Shown: positions 7,786-14,520 of the stretch, in pieces
Numbering within the stretch: the stretch's first letter is position 1
Layout of the letters: every line of letters begins with the position of its first letter
NCBI GenBank assembly: GCA_023229525.1
Contig: JALNZC010000026.1
Location: 1 to 22,190, forward strand
Origin: Bacteroidales bacterium
GTDB taxonomy: Bacteria > Bacteroidota > Bacteroidia > Bacteroidales > FEN-979
Length of the DNA: 22,190 nucleotides
Direction of reading: 5' to 3'
The notes under the pieces: generated by a model
The model's database searches: none
Told to the model about the DNA's origin: nothing
The model's input: only the letters and a program-made list of their open reading frames with translations
Position numbers and translations under genes: made by a program

Positions 7786-9252
7786 ATGAAACGATTTGCT
7801 GGAGTCTCACTTTGGCTTTTATTATATATTAGTGCTGTTGGACAAAGTATGTTAGGTGTAACCCTGGGAAATTATGCGGGGATCAACAGCATACAGTTGA
7901 ATCCAAGCGCAATCCTTAATTCGAAAGCATACCTGGATATCCAATTTTTAGGAACCGGTTTTTTCCTTGATAACAATGCGCTATACATTTCAAAACAAGA
8001 ATTCGCCATCAGCCGTTTGTTTACACCAGGGTATCAATTACCATTGCACAAGGAATTGTATGGAACACGAGACCGACCCTTTTACCTTTATAACAACACA
8101 CATAGTAAAAATGCTTTTCAAAACCTGCTAATAAATGGCCCCGGAGCAATGCTTATCTGGAAACATCATGCGTTTGCGATCAACACTTCACTAAGGTCAG
8201 TGGTTTCATTAATAAAGATCCCTCATGAAATTGTGAATTTTTCCTATTTGGGCCTGAATTATAGACCTCAGCAAAATATAGACTATAAGAATAATATTCC
8301 ATTTAGAGGTGCTGCAATGGTTTGGGGTGAAATCGGGTTAACCTATGCTTATACATTTTACGCGAGCGGATTGAATAAAATTTCAGCCGGAATCAATATT
8401 AAAAGGCTTTTTGGCGCCGGAGCAATTTATGCTAATGTCAATAATATAGATTATACCGTCCTGAACGACACTACCATGACGATCAGGAATCTGGATTCAC
8501 AAATGGGGCTTGCATTACCCGTTGATTATTCCACCAACAAGTTAAACTTATCAAAAACGATCAAAGGAACCGGATTTGGCGCTGATTTTGGTATTACCTA
8601 TACCCGTATATCACCTTACCATCAGGCTCAATACTTTTCAACAGCCTGCTCCCAGAAATACGAGAATTACATTTACAGATTCGGAGTGGCATTGATTGAT
8701 CTAGGGGCAATCCGCTTTTCCTCCAATGCATTGAATATGCGTATCGATAACAGAAGTTCATTTTGGGAGCACCTTACGAATTTTAATTATCCCAATTTCC
8801 GGCAATTTCTAGATACCCTAAGTACTAAATTTTATCATGATACAACATCGATATACGTGGGTACTAAATTCGATCTTTGGCTGCCTGCCGTTTTGAGTAT
8901 TCAATTCGATTATCATTTGAGAAAAAATTGGTATGTCAATACCAGTTTTTTGTACGGATTGAAAATTGGAATGCAGTCTATTGCCCGTCCATCAGAAATT
9001 TCGGTCACCCCACGATATGAAAGTGAATGGTTTGAAGCCAGTTTACCTTTTTCACTGTATGATTTTACCTGGCCCCGGGTTGGAATAGCCGTAAGAGTCT
9101 ATGGATTTACAATAGGAACAGATAACCTGGAGAGTTTTTTTAACTTGACAAATTTTTCAGGTCTCGATTTTTATTTTGGTATTAAATATTTTATAAGTGC
9201 TGGAAAATGCCGGAGTATTGAATTACCGGTAAATTGCTTTCCCGCACATTAA
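7786..9252 (+). CDS. DUF5723-like outer-membrane protein
   Basis: The 488-residue protein starts with a signal peptide ending near residue 20 (LLLYISAVGQS). The mature N-terminus has GVTLGNYAGINSIQLNPS, a pattern common in Bacteroidota DUF5723 and related barrel proteins, where an Asn-Pro motif follows an alternating segment. The rest is rich in alternating polar and aromatic residues with many Tyr, Phe and Trp, as expected for a beta barrel (for example FNYPNFRQFLDTL and SIQFDYHLRKNWYVNTSF). No enzymatic motif is seen and no function is assigned. I chose ATG 7786; a TTG one codon upstream is also possible. An AGGGA lies 10 bp before the ATG. The gene converges on the ABC permease with 14 bp between them, and no perfect TAnnTTTG box was found upstream. 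Confidence 0.75.
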   Translation: MKRFAGVSLWLLLYISAVGQSMLGVTLGNYAGINSIQLNPSAILNSKAYLDIQFLGTGFFLDNNALYISKQEFAISRLFTPGYQLPLHKELYGTRDRPFYLYNNTHSKNAFQNLLINGPGAMLIWKHHAFAINTSLRSVVSLIKIPHEIVNFSYLGLNYRPQQNIDYKNNIPFRGAAMVWGEIGLTYAYTFYASGLNKISAGINIKRLFGAGAIYANVNNIDYTVLNDTTMTIRNLDSQMGLALPVDYSTNKLNLSKTIKGTGFGADFGITYTRISPYHQAQYFSTACSQKYENYIYRFGVALIDLGAIRFSSNALNMRIDNRSSFWEHLTNFNYPNFRQFLDTLSTKFYHDTTSIYVGTKFDLWLPAVLSIQFDYHLRKNWYVNTSFLYGLKIGMQSIARPSEISVTPRYESEWFEASLPFSLYDFTWPRVGIAVRVYGFTIGTDNLESFFNLTNFSGLDFYFGIKYFISAGKCRSIELPVNCFPAH

Positions 9253-9266
9253 GTTTGTCGTGGAAA

Positions 9267-10388
9267 TTAATGCTCGGTTATCCTTACGTCAAGGGCATCA
9301 CGAAGGGCATTTCCGATCATCATAAATGCCAACACCGTCATCATGATCGCAATGCCTGGCAAAACCGCCAGATAGGCATAATCCAGAACGATATATCCAT
9401 AATTTTCTTTAATCATGGAGCCCCAGGACGGTATTGGGGGTTGTACGCCAAGTCCCAGGAAACTCAAACCTGCTTCCATCAGAATGGCAGAGGCAAAATT
9501 TGCCGCTGAGATCACAATTACTGCTGCCATAACATTGGGCAGAATGTGGTGAAAAATGATGCGGAAATCAGAGAAACCAAGCGCCCTGGCAGCTTCGACA
9601 AATTCTTTTTCACGAATGCTTAATATTTGTCCCCGGACAACCCTGGCAACCTCTACCCACATCGTCAGACCAACCGCTATGAAAACCTGCCAGAAACCTT
9701 TCCCAAGAGCAAAAGTAATGGCAATCACCAGGAGTAAAGTAGGAATTGACCACACAACGTTGATCAGCCACATCACCAAACTGTCGATCCACCCACGGTA
9801 ATACCCACCCACTGCACCGATAAATATTCCAATGATCAGGGATATCAATACAGAGATAAATCCTACCGACAGACTTACCCGGGTGCCGATCATAAGTTGG
9901 CTCAGATAATCACGGCCAAAACGGTCAGTGCCCATCCAGAACGTTTTTTTAATCGGCAATTTCACCTGGTCAATCGAAATCGACTTTACCAAAGAAGGAT
10001 CTCCTGAAGTAGTTCCATATTCAATATATAGTATCCGGGTTCCCCGGATCAGGTAAGAACTTATCGGAATGAAGGTAAATGTATTCTCCTTTCCCTGTAA
10101 CATGAAGAGAATGGGATTTATTTTAAAATCAGGTTCCTTTTTTTTGATTGGCAAAAATTCAACGGTAAAGCCAGGTTTTTTTAGCCCTAACTCGAGATAC
10201 TGATCATTGGCGTACGGGGTTGAATCGGGAGTGATCAGATATCCAAGTATTGCGATCAATGTTGCAGATCCTATAAAGAGAAGGGAACCAGAGCCAATTT
10301 TATTTTTTTTGAATTTTTTCCACGCCAATGAACTGAGTGAACCTGAAATAGTAATATTTTGTCGTTTAAAAAACAAAGGAAGAGGCAT
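9267..10388 (-). CDS. OppC/DppC-type ABC transporter permease
   Basis: The 373-residue inner-membrane protein is one permease subunit of a peptide/nickel-type ABC importer. An N-terminal transmembrane segment lies at about 33-52. A periplasmic stretch of about 100 residues follows, longer than the usual OppC loop. Next come the family motif GTDRFGRD at 153-160 and a five-helix BPD-type domain. The EAA loop that contacts the ATPase is at 265-285, beginning EAARALGFSDF. The tail has GLGVQPPIPSWG, typical of OppC/DppC. Partner genes (OppB-like permease, ATPases, binding protein) are not in the window, so the substrate is unknown; orphan permeases of this kind usually work with subunits encoded elsewhere. 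Its predicted -7 box at 10399-10406 implies a very short leader. Confidence 0.92.
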   Translation of the reverse strand: MPLPLFFKRQNITISGSLSSLAWKKFKKNKIGSGSLLFIGSATLIAILGYLITPDSTPYANDQYLELGLKKPGFTVEFLPIKKKEPDFKINPILFMLQGKENTFTFIPISSYLIRGTRILYIEYGTTSGDPSLVKSISIDQVKLPIKKTFWMGTDRFGRDYLSQLMIGTRVSLSVGFISVLISLIIGIFIGAVGGYYRGWIDSLVMWLINVVWSIPTLLLVIAITFALGKGFWQVFIAVGLTMWVEVARVVRGQILSIREKEFVEAARALGFSDFRIIFHHILPNVMAAVIVISAANFASAILMEAGLSFLGLGVQPPIPSWGSMIKENYGYIVLDYAYLAVLPGIAIMMTVLAFMMIGNALRDALDVRITEH

Positions 10389-10393
10389 TGGGT

Positions 10394-10424
10394 TTTGGCA
10401 AAGATATTTTTTTTTGTACTTTTG
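10394..10424 (+). promoter_or_regulatory. Promoter of tRNA-His
   Basis: TTTG at 10394-10397, a 19-bp spacer and TACTTTTG at 10417-10424 match the Bacteroidota consensus TTTG-N19-TAnnTTTG exactly. Transcription should start about 7 bp before the tRNA. Confidence 0.85.
10399..10406 (-). promoter_or_regulatory. Candidate -7 box of the ABC permease
   Basis: The minus strand reads TATCTTTG, a perfect TAnnTTTG match, only 11 bp before the permease ATG. The transcript would start about 4 nt before the start codon. The box lies inside the spacer of the opposite tRNA-His promoter. No convincing -33 TTTG is present. Confidence 0.4.
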
Positions 10425-10437
10425 CAGCCCTAATTAT

Positions 10438-10512
10438 GGTGGTCGTAGCTCAGCTGGTTAGAGCGATAGATTGTGGATCTATAGGTCGTGGGTTCGAGCC
10501 CCATCTTCCACC
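10438..10512 (+). tRNA. tRNA-His (anticodon GUG) with two acceptor-stem mismatches
   Basis: The anticodon stem ATAGA/TCTAT encloses loop TTGTGGA, giving GUG. The D stem is GCTC/GAGC and the T loop is TTCGAGC. The histidine identity pair G-1:C73 is present (10438 with 10512). The acceptor stem is GTGGTCG against CTTCCAC: pairs 5:68 (T-T) and 6:67 (C-T) are mismatched, while the other five pair. The next base is C and then CT, so CCA is not encoded. A perfect promoter and a terminator flank the gene, which suggests it is expressed. Confidence 0.92.
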
Positions 10513-10514
10513 CT

Positions 10515-10547
10515 TGAAAAAAGGCTGCATCATGCAGCCTTTTTTCA
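10515..10547. terminator. Bidirectional rho-independent terminator
   Basis: GGCTGC and GCAGCC form a GC-rich stem with loop ATCAT, flanked by six A on the left and six T on the right, so each strand reads a stem followed by a U-run. It ends tRNA-His on the plus strand and the thioredoxin-fold gene on the minus strand; the TGA stop of that gene lies in the terminator itself. Confidence 0.93.
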
Positions 10548-11111
10548 TTTGATTGTTCCCTGGAAACCTCCCTTGAATTCATCCCATTTCATTTTTTGAT
10601 ATGCATCTTCTCCAAAATAATGGATCATGGGTTCAAATTCTGCAGGTGGACGATATCCTTGAATAACGTTTATCATTTGTCCTTTTTCATTTAAAAAAAC
10701 ATAGGAAGGATACGACATTTTCCCACGCAGAAGTTCGATGGCCAGTTGATGGGTACTCCGTTTGCTACCCGGGTTGGGGTTGACAAAAGTAGTGCTGTCA
10801 ATAATCACAGTATCCTTTCTTTCTGCATCCAGTTTTACGCAATAAAAATTCTTGCTCATGTAAGCAGCAATAGTTGGATTTGCAAAGGTTTCACTATCCA
10901 TTCGCTTGCACCAGCCACACCATTCCGTGTACACATCAACAAACATTTTTTTAGGTTTCTTTTTGCTCAGTTTATATGCCTCTTCAAAAGAATACCATTT
11001 ACAAATATTCCCTTTACCCGATTGTTTTTGTTTTTCCTGGGCAAAGCTGAAGGATGCAGAAAGGAAAAAGAAAAAAACAAGTATAAACCGGCTTACCTTT
11101 AACTGTTTCAT
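10545..11111 (-). CDS. Secreted thioredoxin-fold protein (thioredoxin_7/DUF255-like)
   Basis: The 188-residue product has a signal peptide (hydrophobic run at 9-20, SFSFAQ at 20-25) and then a thioredoxin-like domain: KKMFVDVYTEWCGWCKRMD at 55-73 with the redox motif C65-G-W-C68, and SYPSYVFLNEKG at 133-144 with the cis-proline P135. It is probably a periplasmic thiol:disulfide oxidoreductase or reductase; the CGWC motif and following KRMD are typical of the thioredoxin_7 group rather than of TlpA. I chose ATG 11111 because it puts the signal peptide at the N-terminus; an in-frame ATG at 11141 would add ten charged residues in front of it. It is the last gene of the M16-smpB unit, separated from smpB by a heptamer repeat. 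Confidence 0.87.
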   Translation of the reverse strand: MKQLKVSRFILVFFFFLSASFSFAQEKQKQSGKGNICKWYSFEEAYKLSKKKPKKMFVDVYTEWCGWCKRMDSETFANPTIAAYMSKNFYCVKLDAERKDTVIIDSTTFVNPNPGSKRSTHQLAIELLRGKMSYPSYVFLNEKGQMINVIQGYRPPAEFEPMIHYFGEDAYQKMKWDEFKGGFQGTIK

Positions 11112-11129
11112 GATCTTCTGAATTAATAA

Positions 11130-11176
11130 TTCGTCTTTCATTCTTCGTCTTTCGTCCTTCGTCCTTCGTCCTTCGT
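11130..11176. repeat. Degenerate 7-bp tandem repeat between smpB and the thioredoxin-fold gene
   Basis: The plus strand reads TTCGTCT, TTCATTC, TTCGTCT, then three copies of TTCGTCC and a partial TTCGT: 6.7 units of 7 bp. It fills most of the 65-bp gap and abuts the smpB stop codon. The three identical copies lie nearest smpB, and the variants lie towards the thioredoxin gene. Confidence 0.9.
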
Positions 11177-11620
11177 TTAACTGTGTCGGTCCATTTCACG
11201 TTGCATATCTTTTTGCTTCAGGGATTCCCTTTTATCGTATGCATGTTTACCTCGGGCAAGAGCAATGGTGAGTTTGGCCAATCCGTTTTCATTAATGAAT
11301 AATAGAACGGGAATTATAGTGAAACCGCGTTCCTTGACTTTAACTGCCAGCTTTTTTAATTCCCTTTTGGTTAATAATAATTTCCGGTCGCGTTTAGGAT
11401 CATGATTATAATGAGTACCCAGGGAATATTCTGCAATGTGCATATTCCTGATAAAAAGCTCGTTCCCGGTAAATGAACAATAACCATCGGCGATTGAAGC
11501 CTTCCCATCTCGGAGCGATTTAATTTCAGTGCCGGTGAGTTGGATACCCGCAGTAAATTCCTGTACCAGAAAGAATTCGTGAGAAACCCGTTTGTTTTTT
11601 ATGGTTATTGATTTTTCCAA
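11177..11620 (-). CDS. smpB: SsrA-binding protein SmpB (TTG start)
   Basis: SmpB binds tmRNA and brings it to stalled ribosomes for trans-translation; the tagged products are degraded by ClpXP, also encoded here. The 147-residue protein has LTGTEIKSLRDGKASIADGY (28-47, cut at 20 residues), the tmRNA-binding NHDPKRDRKLLL at 72-83, and the basic tail ARGKHAYDKRESLKQKD at 122-138, all diagnostic. The start codon is TTG, directly after the TAG stop of the M16 peptidase gene (TAGTTG on the minus strand). I keep it because it gives the N-terminus MEKSITIKNKR, which matches the family (usually M-x-K-x-I-x-I-K-N-K), and no ATG lies nearby. Translation is probably coupled to the upstream gene. Confidence 0.97.
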   Translation of the reverse strand: MEKSITIKNKRVSHEFFLVQEFTAGIQLTGTEIKSLRDGKASIADGYCSFTGNELFIRNMHIAEYSLGTHYNHDPKRDRKLLLTKRELKKLAVKVKERGFTIIPVLLFINENGLAKLTIALARGKHAYDKRESLKQKDMQREMDRHS

Positions 11621-14443
11621 CTATTTTTTCTCAGGTTTCAAAACTACGTTAACATAATTGCCCGGATCGAGCATTGCTTCAAAAGTTTTCCTAAGATCTT
11701 GAACCGTCATTGCATTAACCCTGTCCCTAAAATTAAGAATGGATGCAGGATCAGTGTTATCATAAAAAATAGATTCCAGTTTTCCCTGCCAGAATTCATT
11801 CTTTTCAAGGTTGGTTTCCCGTTCACGGATCAATGATTCCTGGGCTTTTTTCAAATCAACAGGCGTTGGACCCTTTTTGCGAAGTTTTTTTATTTCTCCC
11901 AGAACGGCTTTGGTCAGTTTTCCGGTAGTGGTAGGTGAACATCCGAACATAATGATCAACTGGAATTGCGATTGAGGATAATGGTCTGGATTTAATATAA
12001 CCTGTGGAGAATAAACCCCACTTAATTTTTCACGGATTACCTCAACAAGTTTTATGGAGAGTATCTCTTTCAACATACTCAATGCCAGCAGATTTTGTTG
12101 AGTCCATTCCACCTTTTTTGAAAAGACAAGACCGACCATACTTTGTGGATCGGTTCCCATGTTAAATGTCAAATTCGTGATTTTTTGGGGGAACTGCGGA
12201 GAAACATCTTTCCAGGTTTCTTTTCGGTTCAGTGATGGCAAACTACCTAAATATTTTGTAAGTAAAGGAGTGATTGAGTCGATATTAATATTACCAACGA
12301 TAAAGAATTTAACTCCGCTGGCATCGGCAAAACGATCTTTGTAAATCCTGTAAATGTCATCCAGTTTAACCTCATTAAGTTGGGTTTCCGATGGAAAGAC
12401 AACAAGGCGTTTATAGCCAGGATATACGGATTTGAAGAGTGTATCATAAAAAGTCATGACCGGGCTGCTTTTCATGAATTTCATCTGATTCGACATTTGT
12501 GACATGAAAGCTTCGAAAGCGGAAGAATCTTTACGCGGTTCTTCAAAGTAAAGATAAATAAGCTGAAGCAATGCTTCAAAATCCTTTGGGGTGCTGTTTC
12601 CACGTAATCCCTGGCGGACATCTTCAATATAAGGATTGACCTGCAGGTTTTTCCCTTTTAATTTCTTTTCCAATTCGATATTATCGAAATTTCCTGCTCC
12701 GCTCATGCTGATAACCTGCGAAGAATAGTTAGCAGACATGAAATCTTTATCCGGATAAAGGGAATGACCACCCAAGGAATAAGCGGAAACCAGAATCTCA
12801 TCGTTTTTAAAAGTCGTGGGTTTTAAAACAACAGTAACACCGTTTGAAAGTTGAAGTTCAGTAAATCCAAGTTCCTTATTTTCGATTCGGTTGAGTATTG
12901 AACCTGGTTGTAGTTCTTTATTAACCAACGGTTCTTCACGGAATTTATCCACATATGGTTCCAGTTTACTTGTTACTGACTGGTTGACTACTGCATTTAA
13001 CTTTTCTTTTGTCGGGACTTTCACATTTTCTTTATCCGGAGCCATAACAACCATGGCCATATTTGTATCTGTGACCCATGCGCCGGCAAGTGCATTGATC
13101 TCTTCGAGCTTAATATCAGGTAAAAGATGAATGACATATAACAACTGTTTCCGTGCGCTGGGGTATGCATTTCCAGATAGATAATTGTCAACATACTCTC
13201 CCGTAAACTTTGCCGATTCAGTCTTATCATACTCTTTGGAAGCCTTATCATACTTGCTGAGGATCTCCTCCTTTTGACGTTCAAATTCAGTGGAGGTAAA
13301 CCCGAATTTTTTAACCCGTTCGTTTTCTTCAAGAATGGTCAGGAGACTGCTGTCAATCTCATTTTCTTTCGAAAGTGCGGTCAAAATATAAGCGTCATTG
13401 GTCCGGGCAAGGAATTTTCCATAATTGCTACCAGCATAAATATATGGTGATTCTGGTTTCTGGGAAATTTCGCCAAGCCGATTATCAAGCATACCGGTAA
13501 ATAATTGGGCCATGAGATGATACCTGAAATCAGCAATGGTCTTGAGACGTATTGAGGGATGTTTGTAAAAAATAAGCACTACGTTGTTTGTCGCTTCCTT
13601 ATCGGTTGTAACAGCAATCAATGGTTCAGCATTCGCGGGAATGGTATATGCTTTACGTTCCCGTGGCTGTTCCGGATTTGCCAGTGCCGAAAAATGTTGT
13701 TTTATTCGGGCTTCAACCGCAGTTGGATCCACATCGCCAACAACAACGATGGCCTGAAGATCCGGTCTGTACCAATCGTGATAAAAATCACGCAGAGTCT
13801 CATGCTTGAAATTTTCTATTACTTCAACTTTACCGATAGGCAATCGTTCTGCATAACGTGAATCTTTAAAAATTACAGGAAAGAACTTCTTCATCATACG
13901 ATCCTGTGCTCCCAATCCGAGCCGCCATTCCTCCACTATTACTCCACGTTCTTTATCAATTTCTTTATCGTCGAGTAAAGCATTATGAGCCCAGTCCTCC
14001 AAGACTTGATAACCTTTTTCCACCAGGGTACTGTCATCTGTAGGAAGTTGAAGCATGTATACGGTTTCGTCAAAACTGGTGTATGCATTAATATCGGCGC
14101 CAAATCTGACACCGGTTTTTTGCAGAAAATCGATCAATTCATTTTTAGGGAAAGTCTTTGTCCCGTTAAAATTCATGTGTTCCATGAAGTGGGCAAGCCC
14201 CCGCTGATCATCGTTTTCAAGGATCGAACCTGCATTGACTACCAAACGAAGTTCAATCCGTTTTTCTGGTTTTTTATTCTGCCGAATATAATAAACAAGT
14301 CCGTTTTCCAACTTACCGGTTTTAACAACCGGATCGTTTGCGATTGGAGTCGTCAGATCCACAACCGTATTTTGACTGTATAGTACAATCGAACCAAGGA
14401 CTAAACCAGTCAGGACGCATGATTGTAAGAAGAACTTTTTCAT
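11621..14443 (-). CDS. M16 family zinc metallopeptidase, secreted
   Basis: The 940-residue protein has a signal peptide ending near SQ at 23-24, so it acts in the periplasm or at the envelope. The inverted zinc motif HFMEH at 85-89 (H85, E88, H89) with the later glutamates in ERGVIVEEWR at 165-174 identifies the M16 (pitrilysin/insulinase) family. Four lobes are expected for a protein of this length: an active M16 domain at about 45-190, an inactive M16_C domain at about 200-390, and a second inactive pair in the C-terminal half. The residues YSLGGHSLYPDKDF near 568 recall the second N-type domain, and no HxxEH is present there. It resembles the PqqL-like peptidases common in Bacteroidota, which degrade peptides. 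It heads the unit with smpB and the thioredoxin-fold gene. Confidence 0.93.
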   Translation of the reverse strand: MKKFFLQSCVLTGLVLGSIVLYSQNTVVDLTTPIANDPVVKTGKLENGLVYYIRQNKKPEKRIELRLVVNAGSILENDDQRGLAHFMEHMNFNGTKTFPKNELIDFLQKTGVRFGADINAYTSFDETVYMLQLPTDDSTLVEKGYQVLEDWAHNALLDDKEIDKERGVIVEEWRLGLGAQDRMMKKFFPVIFKDSRYAERLPIGKVEVIENFKHETLRDFYHDWYRPDLQAIVVVGDVDPTAVEARIKQHFSALANPEQPRERKAYTIPANAEPLIAVTTDKEATNNVVLIFYKHPSIRLKTIADFRYHLMAQLFTGMLDNRLGEISQKPESPYIYAGSNYGKFLARTNDAYILTALSKENEIDSSLLTILEENERVKKFGFTSTEFERQKEEILSKYDKASKEYDKTESAKFTGEYVDNYLSGNAYPSARKQLLYVIHLLPDIKLEEINALAGAWVTDTNMAMVVMAPDKENVKVPTKEKLNAVVNQSVTSKLEPYVDKFREEPLVNKELQPGSILNRIENKELGFTELQLSNGVTVVLKPTTFKNDEILVSAYSLGGHSLYPDKDFMSANYSSQVISMSGAGNFDNIELEKKLKGKNLQVNPYIEDVRQGLRGNSTPKDFEALLQLIYLYFEEPRKDSSAFEAFMSQMSNQMKFMKSSPVMTFYDTLFKSVYPGYKRLVVFPSETQLNEVKLDDIYRIYKDRFADASGVKFFIVGNINIDSITPLLTKYLGSLPSLNRKETWKDVSPQFPQKITNLTFNMGTDPQSMVGLVFSKKVEWTQQNLLALSMLKEILSIKLVEVIREKLSGVYSPQVILNPDHYPQSQFQLIIMFGCSPTTTGKLTKAVLGEIKKLRKKGPTPVDLKKAQESLIRERETNLEKNEFWQGKLESIFYDNTDPASILNFRDRVNAMTVQDLRKTFEAMLDPGNYVNVVLKPEKK

Positions 14444-14480
14444 TTCAATGGAATAAAAAAAGCAACAATTGATTTGAATG

Positions 14481-14512
14481 CAAGATTATCAATTTTATAC
14501 TGATTTTACAAG
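14481..14512 (-). promoter_or_regulatory. Candidate promoter of the M16-smpB-thioredoxin unit
   Basis: On the minus strand CTTG at 14512-14509 and TAATCTTG at 14488-14481 are separated by 20 bp. Each element has one mismatch to TTTG and TAnnTTTG. It lies in the 77-bp gap upstream of the M16 gene. Confidence 0.4.
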
Positions 14513-14520
14513 CATTTTCA

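Noticed and set aside
11112..11141. Longer start for the thioredoxin-fold protein
   Set aside because: It would put ten polar residues in front of the signal peptide; the ATG at 11111 gives a standard signal sequence.
12891..14383. Several plus-strand frames of 60-130 codons opposite the M16 gene
   Set aside because: They lie wholly inside a well-supported coding gene, with no motif or promoter of their own.
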